This document shows, piece by piece, positions 8,622 through 15,466 of a DNA stretch of 27,271 nucleotides. The DNA lies in assembly GCA_016278415.1 (NCBI GenBank), contig JADQBV010000347.1, positions 1 through 27,271 on the forward strand, written 5' to 3'. Numbering within the stretch: position 1 is the first letter of the stretch; the number at the start of each line of letters is the position of its first letter. Made by a program: the position numbers and the translations under genes. Under the pieces are notes generated by a model, which ran no database searches, was not told the DNA's origin, and was given only the letters and a program-made list of their open reading frames with translations. The DNA comes from Halanaerobiales bacterium. Its GTDB lineage: Bacteria; Bacillota_F; Halanaerobiia; Halanaerobiales; DTU029.

Positions 8622-8650
8622 ATCCCAGTATTGACTTCTGGGATTTTTTT
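8622..8650 (+). terminator. Terminator of the protease/lemA/zinc-ribbon operon
   Basis: Stem ATCCCAG (8622-8628) with CTGGGAT (8638-8644), 9-base loop, then a run of seven T (8644-8650). Confidence 0.85.
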
Positions 8651-8752
8651 ATGCTCAATCTGAAGTCTGAACTTATTCGCTTTAAATGACTTGTTTTTCC
8701 GCCATTAATGTGGTGATGATAAAGTATTTTTAAATAATTTGTAAATTTGATG

Positions 8753-8781
8753 CACAATATTGTATTATCTGTCATATTTTA
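8753..8781 (+). promoter_or_regulatory. Candidate SigK/SigE-like promoter
   Basis: CAC (8753-8755), 17 bases, then CATATTTTA (8773-8781), which fits the mother-cell consensus AC-N16/17-CATAnnnTA. The same arrangement with the same spacing precedes the YjcZ-like genes at 15358-15386. The motif is short, so chance is not excluded. Confidence 0.35.
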
Positions 8782-8885
8782 TAGTAAATCAACTTATATT
8801 TATCTTAAGAAATCACTTAGTTCACAATATCATAGCAAGCACTAAGGATTGTTAATAACAAATAAAGGAAAGAGGTGTATAATTA

Positions 8886-9281
8886 ATGAGTGAAGAAAAC
8901 AATGAAGAATTGGAATTAAATCTACAGATGTTTAGACCTCATGAATGTTTTCAACGTAGATTAGATGAGGGGTTTCAGGACCAAATTGTAGTCGTTGAAT
9001 TCTGTTGTGGTCAGTTTATGAAAAAAGCAATTGGTGTCTTAACTCTTGTAGGAAAAGACTTTGTTGAACTAGTTGCAATTCAAAATGACGTAGTAGCAGT
9101 AGATATATATGGACCAACAGGTATAATTGATACTGAAGAAGCAGCCAGTATTATTATTCCACTTGACAGAGTAGCAGGAGTTGAATTAGTCTGTCCTCCT
9201 TGCCCACCGTGTCCTCCTCCATGTCCTCCACGTCGTCCAGGTCGTCCATTTGGGGCAGAAGACGAAGGTAATGAAGAGTAA
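8886..9281 (+). CDS. Acidic protein with Cys/Pro-rich tail, possible spore coat or exosporium component
   Basis: 131 residues, not assigned to a named gene. Residues ~1-20 are acidic. Residues ~25-97 form a small beta-rich domain (VVVEFCCGQF, then GKDFVELVAIQNDVVAVDIYG, then IIIPLDRVAGVEL), with a layout recalling the Sm-like domains of some Bacillus coat and CotB-type proteins. The tail, from about residue 98, alternates Cys and Pro (CPPCPPCPPPCPP), then turns Arg/Pro-rich and ends acidic. Such Cys/Pro tails could cross-link or bind metal. GGAAAGAGGTG precedes the ATG. Support for a sporulation role is the domain style and the SigK-like promoter; both are suggestive only. Confidence 0.75.
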   Translation: MSEENNEELELNLQMFRPHECFQRRLDEGFQDQIVVVEFCCGQFMKKAIGVLTLVGKDFVELVAIQNDVVAVDIYGPTGIIDTEEAASIIIPLDRVAGVELVCPPCPPCPPPCPPRRPGRPFGAEDEGNEE

Positions 9282-9393
9282 TAATTTTACTTCAAATAAA
9301 CTAGACTATAAAACTGCGATAAAAAATAAATCATGAATATAAAATAAATATTTTTAAAATAGCAATTATATTTAATATTATATTAATTTAAAC

Positions 9394-9421
9394 GAACTCC
9401 CCACTTAATTCTGGGGAGTTC
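9394..9421. terminator. Bidirectional terminator between convergent genes
   Basis: 10-bp perfect stem GAACTCCCCA (9394-9403) with TGGGGAGTTC (9412-9421). It is followed by CTTTATTATTTT on the plus strand and by GTTTAAATT on the minus strand. Confidence 0.85.
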
Positions 9422-9487
9422 CTTTATTATTTTATTGTATCTGAGGAATGTCTTCAGATTATTATTTTAAATTAACCTAATATCCTA

Positions 9488-10450
9488 TTAACGAGGTACT
9501 CCTATAAACATTTCAACGTAGATATATCCTCTACTTGCTTGTTTTATACCAATACCAACATGTGTAAAGTTAGGATTTAGTATATTTTTACGATGGCCAC
9601 TAGAATTCATTAGAGCAGTATGTGCTCTATTAACTGATGTGTTTTGAGCAAGATTTTCTCCTGCATACTGATAATCTATTCCGAATTGATTCATCATGTC
9701 AAAAGGGCTACCATAGGTCGGTGAATAATGACTGAAATAGTTATTATCAAGCATATCCTGTGCCTTTATACGAGCCACTCTTGTTAATTCGGGGTCATTG
9801 CTTAATGTAGGCAAACCATTCTTAGACCTTTCCTGGTTAATTAGATTTAGTAATTGGCTCTCCTGTCTTGTATCTACATTTTCAACTGGTGTATCCGGTA
9901 CTGTTGGTTGTTGTGGTTGTTCTGGTTCTCCAGGAGCAGGTTCAATGTCAGGTTCTTCAGGTGTCGGATCTGGTGTTGGGTCTGGTGTTGGATCTGTAGG
10001 TTCTGGTACATTTGGCTCTTGTCCTGGTGTATCCGGTTGATTTGGTATATTTGGTACTTGGTCTGGTTCATCATCTGCATCTCTATCAGGTTGTTCAGGT
10101 AGAGTTGGTCTTGGTCTTTGAGGTTGTCTATTATCCCTAACAACAGGTTCTGTTTTTGTTGAGTCTATACATCCTACTCTATAGTTTTCTAATCTTACTA
10201 CATACCAATCATCAATTTTTCCAAGTACTCGCACGACATCACCTGAATTCAAGACTGCAATTGTATTGTAATTATCACTGGCACCTGATTTTACTTCTAA
10301 GCTCTCTAGAACTCTAGCATTTTTTACATCAGCCATTTTAAAGATAGAAGATTCCATAGGATCAAAGGGCTGACTTAGTTCCTGATTTGCACAGGATATT
10401 ATTAGCATACTTAATACTATTAGAATAAATACAAAAAGTAATTTTTTCAT
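9488..10450 (-). CDS. CAP/SCP-domain lipoprotein with SH3-like domain and Pro-rich linker
   Basis: 320 residues. The N-terminus is a lipoprotein signal (hydrophobic to residue 19, lipobox IISC with Cys20). Residues ~43-105 form a bacterial SH3-like domain (RVLESLEVKSGASDNY, then GDVVRVLGKIDDWYVVR). Residues ~108-192 are a Pro/Asp/Glu-rich linker including four TPDP-type units. Residues ~195-320 are a CAP (SCP/PR1, YkwD-like) domain with LLNLINQERSKNGLPTL, FSHYSPTYGSPFD, YAGENLA, NSSGHRKNILNPNF and HVGIG. Expected at the cell surface, with the SH3 domain probably binding wall material. YkwD-like CAP proteins have been linked to envelope and spore biology in Firmicutes, but activity is not established. 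GGAGG (10458-10462, minus strand) precedes the ATG. Monocistronic. Confidence 0.93.
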   Translation of the reverse strand: MKKLLFVFILIVLSMLIISCANQELSQPFDPMESSIFKMADVKNARVLESLEVKSGASDNYNTIAVLNSGDVVRVLGKIDDWYVVRLENYRVGCIDSTKTEPVVRDNRQPQRPRPTLPEQPDRDADDEPDQVPNIPNQPDTPGQEPNVPEPTDPTPDPTPDPTPEEPDIEPAPGEPEQPQQPTVPDTPVENVDTRQESQLLNLINQERSKNGLPTLSNDPELTRVARIKAQDMLDNNYFSHYSPTYGSPFDMMNQFGIDYQYAGENLAQNTSVNRAHTALMNSSGHRKNILNPNFTHVGIGIKQASRGYIYVEMFIGVPR

Positions 10451-10745
10451 CTCTATTCCTCCATTTCTTATTTTACTAATATTATGTACTAAGTATTAGT
10501 TTTTATTTAATATTTTATAGAATTTCAATTCAATTTTTTATCTTAAAAAACAAATAATATATAAATAAAAGCAGGAGAATGGAGTGTTTTTATTTAATTT
10601 ATAATATAAGGAATAAAAAAAATATGTCGAATGGCCTTGGTTTATTTCTAAAAGCATCTCTAAATGTATAAATATTCTATTTAATATTTAAATTATAGTA
10701 TTTTGGGTTATAATTAACAATATAGGTGTGAAAGGAGGGAATAAT
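10451..10745. other. Divergent intergenic region
   Basis: 295 very AT-rich bases between the minus-strand CAP gene and the plus-strand small genes. It must hold both promoters. A TATAAT at 10709-10714 lies 32 bases before the plus-strand start but has no convincing -35. No conserved motif or strong hairpin was recognised. Confidence 0.5.
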
Positions 10746-10928
10746 GTGAAAAGAAGAATGTCGTATAGATTACCAGAAAAAAAATTTGATAAGGTAAATG
10801 AGAAATTAAGTAAGTTGGGTATTGAATTTGAAGAATTTGTTGATCAAACTATAGAATTATATTTAAGCGGAAAGCTTGATCCTAAGCAAGAAGTTGAGGA
10901 TTGGGGAAATTGGATGGAAAAGAAATAA
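10746..10928 (+). CDS. Small hypothetical protein, ribbon-helix-helix-like (paralogue 1)
   Basis: 60 residues from the GTG at 10746, chosen because AAAGGAGGG (10731-10739) lies 6 bases upstream; an ATG two bases earlier is followed at once by TGA. The N-terminus is basic (KRRMSYRLPEKKFDKV) with a short beta-like stretch, then two helices around EFEEFVDQTIELYLSGKL. This is the size and layout of CopG/Arc-type ribbon-helix-helix proteins, but no family was firmly recognised. It resembles the next gene in the segment F-x-E-F-x-D-x(3)-x-L-Y-L, which suggests a tandem duplication. No toxin gene is adjacent. Confidence 0.7.
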   Translation: MKRRMSYRLPEKKFDKVNEKLSKLGIEFEEFVDQTIELYLSGKLDPKQEVEDWGNWMEKK

Positions 10929-10965
10929 TATACCGATATTCAATTCAGAACGAGGAGGAATACAT

Positions 10966-11124
10966 ATGCGGATGACACGTGGTACTTATAAAATTGAAAA
11001 GGAAAAACATCGAGAATTAATGAAAAAATTTATTTCTGATAACATGAGTTTTAATGAGTTTCTTGATAGAGCGGTATATCTGTATTTAGAAGATAAATAT
11101 ACTGTAACTGAAGCTGATAAATAA
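10966..11124 (+). CDS. Small hypothetical protein, ribbon-helix-helix-like (paralogue 2)
   Basis: 52 residues from the ATG at 10966, preceded by GAGGAGGA (10952-10959). The frame is open further upstream, but that part overlaps the previous gene and has no ribosome site. The segment FNEFLDRAVYLYLEDKY matches FEEFVDQTIELYLSGKL of the preceding gene in spacing and in most hydrophobic positions. A basic N-terminus (MRMTRGTYKIEKEKHRE) could contact DNA if this is a ribbon-helix-helix fold. Probably co-transcribed with the first copy (37-base gap) and ended by the hairpin at 11204. Function unknown. Confidence 0.7.
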   Translation: MRMTRGTYKIEKEKHRELMKKFISDNMSFNEFLDRAVYLYLEDKYTVTEADK

Positions 11125-11203
11125 AGTATAATAAATATAAATACTTGTTTCAAGGTATAAATATTTTGGTATTTGATATAGTAAATTTATATAAGTTTTA
11201 TTG

Positions 11204-11230
11204 AGAGACAGATATCTGTCTCTTATTTGT
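11204..11230 (+). terminator. Hairpin terminator after the small-protein pair
   Basis: A 20-bp perfect palindrome (11204-11213 with 11214-11223), in practice an 8-bp stem with a tight loop, followed by TATTTGTTT. Confidence 0.65.
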
Positions 11231-11234
11231 TTCT

Positions 11235-11310
11235 GTGCCTCGTATATATAGTAAACAGTAGGTATGAGGTACAAGTCCTACCCATGCTGTTCTTGTCGGT
11301 TCAGTGTCTG
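11235..11310 (+). ncRNA. Candidate structured leader RNA, unidentified
   Basis: GTGCCTCGT (11235-11243) pairs with ATGAGGTAC (11264-11272), nine pairs including two G-U. An alternative pairing joins AACAG and TAGG (11254-11262) to CCTA (11277-11280) and CTGTT (11287-11291). The two are mutually exclusive, as in a switching leader. The segment is GC-richer than the surrounding spacer. No known riboswitch class was recognised, and no terminator follows before the dehydrogenase gene. Confidence 0.25.
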
Positions 11311-11454
11311 AAGTCATGATGTTTAATATTTTTATGATAAAAAGGATTTACTATGTAAATAAGATTACATATATAAATAAGAGAATATGATAAAGTATTA
11401 CTTGGTAGATTATTATCTAGATGTTTTTTAAAAAAAGAATTAGGAGATGAGTAT

Positions 11455-12618
11455 ATGGAAGATTTTGTTTTTCAAAATTCCACAAAAATTATTTTTGGTA
11501 AAGATACAGAAAAAAGTGTGGGTGAGGAGACAAAGAAATACGGAAAAAATGTCCTTCTACATTACGGTGGGGGAAGTATAAAAAAATACGGTCTTTATGA
11601 TACCGTGAAAAAATCACTAGAAGAATCAGGGGTTAATATCTTTGAATTAGGTGGTGTACAACCAAACCCTCGTTTAAAACTTGTAAATGAAGGGATTAAA
11701 TTATGTATAGATAATGATATAGACTTTATATTAGCTGTAGGTGGAGGAAGTGTAATTGATTCTGCTAAGGCTATTGCAGTTGGTGTACCTTATGATGGTG
11801 ATGTTTGGGATTTTTATACTGGGAAAGCAGTAATTGAAGAGTCTATGCCCTTAGGTGTTGTATTGACTATACCAGCTGCTGGAAGTGAATCTAGCCCTAG
11901 CTCAGTGATTACAAAAGAAGAAGGAGAGTTAAAAAAAGGTACTGGCTCAAATTTAATTAGGCCAAAATTTGCTATCCTCAATCCTGAAATTACATATACA
12001 CTACCTGATTATCAGACAGTATGTGGAGCAGCTGATATTATGGCTCATATTATGGAAAGATATTTTACACAGACAGATGATGTTGGGTTTACTGATAGGT
12101 TATGTGAAGCTACTTTAAAAACAATGATAAAAAATGTACCACTTGCTTTAGAGAATCCAAACAACTATGGGGCACGCTCTCAAATAATGTGGGCTGGTAC
12201 TGTTGCTCACAATGACTTGCTGGGGACAGGTCGTCAGGAAGATTGGGCATCACATGATATTGAGCATGAGCTCAGTGGAATTTATGATGTTGCTCATGGT
12301 GCTGGACTAGCTGTAGTTTTTCCTGCCTGGATGAAATATGTCTATAAAGAAAATGTGGAGAGATTTGCTCAATTTGCTGTTAGGGTCTGGAATGTTGAAG
12401 CAGACTTTAATGATATAGAGCAGATAGCACTAGAGGGTATATCTAAGATGGAAGACTTCTTTAGTTCTGTAGGATTACCTGTAACATTGGAGGGGCTAAA
12501 TATTCCTGAAGATAAACTAGAGTTAATGGCCGAAAAATGTACTGCAAATGGACCCGTAGGTAATTTCAAAAAATTGAACAAAGAAGATGTATTAAATATA
12601 TATAAGTTAGCAAGATAA
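11455..12618 (+). CDS. Iron-containing alcohol dehydrogenase (YqhD/BdhA type)
   Basis: 387 residues, full length for the family. It should reduce aldehydes to alcohols in the cytoplasm, with NADPH more likely than NADH by similarity to YqhD and butanol dehydrogenases. The nucleotide-binding part has HYGGGSIKKYG (residues 36-46) and AVGGGSVIDSAKA (94-106). The metal ligands are D194, H198, H271 and H281 (in GAADIMAHIM and IEHELSGIYDVAHGAGL), at almost the same numbers as in YqhD. GSESSPSSV is the usual substrate-side loop. AGGAG (11442-11446) precedes the ATG at good spacing. A terminator follows, so it is transcribed separately from cooS. Likely role: fermentative alcohol formation or aldehyde detoxification. 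Confidence 0.95.
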   Translation: MEDFVFQNSTKIIFGKDTEKSVGEETKKYGKNVLLHYGGGSIKKYGLYDTVKKSLEESGVNIFELGGVQPNPRLKLVNEGIKLCIDNDIDFILAVGGGSVIDSAKAIAVGVPYDGDVWDFYTGKAVIEESMPLGVVLTIPAAGSESSPSSVITKEEGELKKGTGSNLIRPKFAILNPEITYTLPDYQTVCGAADIMAHIMERYFTQTDDVGFTDRLCEATLKTMIKNVPLALENPNNYGARSQIMWAGTVAHNDLLGTGRQEDWASHDIEHELSGIYDVAHGAGLAVVFPAWMKYVYKENVERFAQFAVRVWNVEADFNDIEQIALEGISKMEDFFSSVGLPVTLEGLNIPEDKLELMAEKCTANGPVGNFKKLNKEDVLNIYKLAR

Positions 12619-12656
12619 TTAACAGTACGGAAAAGGGAATATGAATAAAAAATGGG

Positions 12657-12698
12657 TTAAGGATGACTAAGTGAAAACTAGTTGTCCTTAATTTTTTT
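12657..12698 (+). terminator. Terminator of the alcohol dehydrogenase gene
   Basis: Left arm TTAAGGATGACTA (from 12657) pairs with TAGTTGTCCTTAA (to 12691) through two G-U pairs; a small GAAA-containing loop and seven T (12692-12698) follow. Confidence 0.88.
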
Positions 12699-12796
12699 AT
12701 ATAAAACTATAAAACGATAATAATTAAATTAAAAAATCTGTATATAAAAATGCTTCCTAAGTAAAAATAAGGACAAATAGATAAAGGAGGCTTTTT

Positions 12797-14962
12797 ATGT
12801 CAGATCAGGATATTAAAAAAACATATAACAGAAGTGCTGAGCGCATGAGTGGTGAAAAAAGCACTATTGGGTCAAAATTAGGTAGTGGGGATACTAATGA
12901 TCCGGAGTTTCATAATGACTTACATAAAAAACATAAAATAAACTATCAGGGTTTTGACAAATCACCAGAAACAAATGAATTACATAGATGGCAGCGAGAG
13001 CACATAAAAAAAGATGATCAATCCAAAGAAGGATATCCCCTTAATGTGATAATTGATCCTGCTATGAGAGAAATGTACCAGGTGGTTAATGAAGCAGAGA
13101 TGACCAATGTTTTTGATAGGTTTTCGCAACAACAACCCATTCAATGTCAGTTTTGTGTAGAAGGTCTATCATGCCAATTGTGTGCAAATGGTCCCTGCCG
13201 TATTTCTTCAAAAGTACCTAGAGGTACCTGTGGTGTAGATGCCCATACTATGGTGGCCAGGAATTTCATGTATCGTCATGTGACCATTGGTACTGCAGCC
13301 AATATCTTTCATGCACATCAGGCTGCAAGGACACTAAAAGCAGCAGGAGGTCATCCTGAAAGCGGTCTTAAAATAAGAGACCCTGAAAAGTTAAAGAGAT
13401 ATGCGGATATGGCAGGTCTTGATATTAATAAGTCTAATGAAGAATTAGCTGTAGATTTTTCGGACTGGGTTATTGAGGATATTCACAGCCCATATCATAT
13501 ACCTTCAAAGTCAGTAGAGGCATTTGCCCCAGCTAAGAGAAAAGAGCTATGGCGAGAATTAGGACTATTCCCAGGTGGGGGTTATAGTGAGGTATCATAT
13601 GCCCAAACTACTTGTATGACCAATTTCCGCTCTGACCCTGTTGAGTTTTTATTAAATAGCATACGTCTTGGAATTGCCAATGAGTATCAGGGACTGTTTT
13701 TACTTGATATAGTCCAGGAGATTTTAATGGGAACACAGAAGATAAAGATGCAGCAGCAAAATATGGGATTACTTCAGGAAAACATGGTAAATGTAGTCAC
13801 AAATGGTCATATGCCATTGTTAGCACATGTAGCTATTGATTTGGCTTCCAGTGATCAATGGCAGCAGAAAGCTAGAGATGTAGGTGCTGAAGGAATTCAA
13901 ATACTAGGTCATGTTTGTGAAGGACAACAATTATTAAATTACGAGGGTATGCAGGATCAGAAAGGCTATGGCGGTCAGGAGGGTGAATGGCTATCTCAGG
14001 AGTATCTATTGGCAACAGGGGTAGTAGATATGTTTATGTTTGATTACAATTGTACAGTAGCAACACTTCCCATTTTCGCTAAGAAGTTTGGTACTAAATT
14101 ATTAAGCACTCACCCAGCTATTAAATTGCAGGGGACAGAAACCCTTGATTTCATACCTGAAAAGATGAAAGAACAGGCAGAAAAAGCCTTAAATATGGCA
14201 TTAGATTCTTTTAAAGACCGTAAATCTGAAAATAAGGAAGTATATATTCCACCACATGTTTCTGATTGTATGGTCGGCTTTAGTACTGAGTCTGTGAAAG
14301 AAGCACTAGGAGGCAGTTTTACTCCTTTAATTGAACAGATAGCTGAAGGTAACATTAGAGGGATAGCTACAATAGTAGGGTGTACTACAGCAAGATATGG
14401 ACAGGGCGGAAGTAACATATTTAAGATTACTAAAGGTTTAATTGAAAATGATATCTTGGTTCTATCAGGTGGTTGTACCTCTGCTGTAATGGAATATACA
14501 GGTTTAACTAACCCTGATGCAGCAAATGAAGCTGGTACTGGATTGCAAGCTGTTTGTAAACAATTAGGTATTCCTCCTGTATTATCTTATGGGGCCTGTG
14601 TTGATATAGGAAAAATGACTCAAACTGCTATGGAAATAGCTGATGAATTAGATGTTGATACTAATAAGTTGCCTATAGTTATAGGCGCCCCTGAATACCT
14701 CGAGCAAAAGGCTGTTGCCGATGCTTGTACAGCAGTTGCCTTAGGGTGGTTAGTTCATGTTGCTCCTGTACCATCAATTACAGGAAGTGATGTAGTAGTT
14801 AAGACCCTGACGGAAACAACAGAGAAACTAGGGTTAGGTAAAGTTATTGTAGAAATGGATGCTGAAAAAACAGTTGAAATATATGTAGAGCATATTGAAA
14901 GTAAACGGAAAGAATTAGGTCTAAGTTCTAGATTAGAAGAAATGGTTGGAGCTGAAGTTTAG
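12797..14962 (+). CDS. cooS: Anaerobic Ni-Fe carbon monoxide dehydrogenase catalytic subunit, divergent
   Basis: 721 residues; CooS proteins usually have about 630-670. Family members interconvert CO and CO2 at a [NiFe4S4] C-cluster. By comparison with C. hydrogenoformans CODH-II, the C-cluster ligands are all present: H338 (NGHMP), C374 (GHVCEG), C419 (DYNC), C529 (IVGC), C560 (SGGC) and C601 (YGAC), plus the catalytic Lys as K638. B-cluster cysteines are C126, C129, C134 and C145. The D-cluster motif differs: C117-Q-F-C120, with Ser125 where the second D-cluster Cys usually stands. In the histidine channel, the usual G-x-A-x-H reads GTAAN (N169 for the first His), with H172 and H174 kept nearby. 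About 78 extra N-terminal residues are hydrophilic; AAAGGAGG before the ATG supports this start. No cooF, cooC or acsB lies nearby, so the electron partner and physiological direction are unknown. Confidence 0.9.
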   Translation: MSDQDIKKTYNRSAERMSGEKSTIGSKLGSGDTNDPEFHNDLHKKHKINYQGFDKSPETNELHRWQREHIKKDDQSKEGYPLNVIIDPAMREMYQVVNEAEMTNVFDRFSQQQPIQCQFCVEGLSCQLCANGPCRISSKVPRGTCGVDAHTMVARNFMYRHVTIGTAANIFHAHQAARTLKAAGGHPESGLKIRDPEKLKRYADMAGLDINKSNEELAVDFSDWVIEDIHSPYHIPSKSVEAFAPAKRKELWRELGLFPGGGYSEVSYAQTTCMTNFRSDPVEFLLNSIRLGIANEYQGLFLLDIVQEILMGTQKIKMQQQNMGLLQENMVNVVTNGHMPLLAHVAIDLASSDQWQQKARDVGAEGIQILGHVCEGQQLLNYEGMQDQKGYGGQEGEWLSQEYLLATGVVDMFMFDYNCTVATLPIFAKKFGTKLLSTHPAIKLQGTETLDFIPEKMKEQAEKALNMALDSFKDRKSENKEVYIPPHVSDCMVGFSTESVKEALGGSFTPLIEQIAEGNIRGIATIVGCTTARYGQGGSNIFKITKGLIENDILVLSGGCTSAVMEYTGLTNPDAANEAGTGLQAVCKQLGIPPVLSYGACVDIGKMTQTAMEIADELDVDTNKLPIVIGAPEYLEQKAVADACTAVALGWLVHVAPVPSITGSDVVVKTLTETTEKLGLGKVIVEMDAEKTVEIYVEHIESKRKELGLSSRLEEMVGAEV

Positions 14963-15031
14963 ATTTCTTTTTCATATGTTTAGTTCTTATGTTCGCTGGA
15001 AATAAAATTTTGAATTAAAAAATTTGCTTTT

Positions 15032-15075
15032 AATGTAAGGGGATAGCAATTATCGCTATCCCCTTACATTTTAAT
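15032..15075. terminator. Strong terminator between cooS and the minus-strand small genes
   Basis: A perfect 16-bp stem (15032-15047 with 15055-15070) and a 7-base loop, then TTTTAATAAT on the plus strand. It sits between convergent genes, so it may serve both. Confidence 0.88.
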
Positions 15076-15084
15076 AATATTCAA

Positions 15085-15183
15085 TTAACAATAGCCACCC
15101 ATTGTTCCTAATACTAGAAGAATAAGAATTAAGAAAAGCACAAAAGCTTCTTGATCACCACATCCGCCTAAATAGTTACCCAT
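15085..15183 (-). CDS. YjcZ-like small membrane protein 1
   Basis: 32 residues: a short Gly/Cys N-terminus (MGNYLGGCGDQEA), one hydrophobic helix with FLILILLVLGT, and a C-terminal MGGYC. This resembles the YjcZ family of tiny sporulation-associated membrane proteins in Bacilli and Clostridia. A GGGGGG(T) ribosome site is at 15192-15199 on the minus strand. It lies 49 bases after the second such gene and shares its FLILILLxLGT core, so the two are probably one operon of duplicated genes. Two Cys residues are unusual for such a short protein. Confidence 0.75.
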   Translation of the reverse strand: MGNYLGGCGDQEAFVLFLILILLVLGTMGGYC

Positions 15184-15232
15184 TGATTATTCACCCCCCT
15201 TTTTTAATGTAATTAAACTATTGTTTTTCATG

Positions 15233-15325
15233 TTATTTTTTATCATAGAAACCAGGTGTTCCTAATAAAAGCAGAATAAGAATCAAGAAAATTACTGCTG
15301 CTCCACCACCATAAGCTTCACCCAT
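15233..15325 (-). CDS. YjcZ-like small membrane protein 2
   Basis: 30 residues: MGEAYGGGAA followed by a hydrophobic helix with FLILILLLLGT and a short tail PGFYDKK. The Gly/Tyr head plus a single transmembrane helix is the YjcZ pattern. A consensus AGGAGG (15334-15339, minus strand) precedes the ATG by 8 bases. A sporulation-type promoter motif lies at 15358-15386. First gene of the minus-strand pair. Confidence 0.78.
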   Translation of the reverse strand: MGEAYGGGAAVIFLILILLLLGTPGFYDKK

Positions 15326-15357
15326 AATTGCATCCTCCTTTTTCTCATGATTTGTAA

Positions 15358-15386
15358 TATATTATGCGAAAACATTTTTGTTGGTG
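15358..15386 (-). promoter_or_regulatory. Candidate SigK/SigE-like promoter of the YjcZ-like pair
   Basis: On the minus strand, CAC (15386-15384), 17 bases, then CATAATATA (15366-15358), fitting AC-N16/17-CATAnnnTA. It ends 33 bases before the start codon, leaving room for the ribosome site. The spacing is the same as in the motif before the Cys/Pro-tailed gene. Confidence 0.45.
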
Positions 15387-15437
15387 AATATTTAGAAAGA
15401 TTTATATATAATTTTACTAAATTTAAGCAAATATTTC

Positions 15438-15466
15438 TTGACAAACTAACGAACGGTCGGTATAAT
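15438..15466 (+). promoter_or_regulatory. Consensus sigma-A promoter of the MMPL export operon
   Basis: TTGACA (15438-15443), 17-bp spacer, TATAAT (15461-15466): a perfect consensus promoter. The spacer is occupied by one arm of an inverted repeat, so strong expression is expected only when a repressor is released. Confidence 0.9.

Larger units (their letters stand above)
8573..8885 (+). other. Intergenic region: terminator and a sporulation-like promoter
   Basis: 313 bases without a supported ORF. The first part holds the terminator of the zinc-ribbon operon; the rest holds a candidate sporulation sigma-factor promoter at 8753-8781 and a leader of about 100 bases to the next gene. Confidence 0.6.
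11125..11454 (+). other. Intergenic region before the alcohol dehydrogenase
   Basis: 330 bases without a supported ORF. It contains the terminator of the small-protein pair (11204-11230), a GC-richer stretch at 11235-11310 that can fold, and an AT-rich approach to the ribosome site of the dehydrogenase gene at 11442-11446. Confidence 0.55.

Noticed and set aside
9950..10030. Short tandem repeats resembling a CRISPR array
   Set aside because: The repeats are about 12 bases, contiguous, in frame and code for the Pro/Asp linker; there are no spacers or cas genes.
9798..10143. Several overlapping ORFs on both strands within the CAP lipoprotein gene
   Set aside because: They follow from the low-complexity Pro/Asp repeat of the real gene; their translations are repetitive and have no ribosome site.
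10579..10671. 30-residue ORF with a GGAG upstream
   Set aside because: Composition is not protein-like, no family or helix pattern is recognisable, and it lies in a promoter region; support is too weak.
11258..11283. tRNA T-arm-like GTAGG...CCTAC with ACAAGT
   Set aside because: The loop is too long and no acceptor, D or anticodon arms fit around it.
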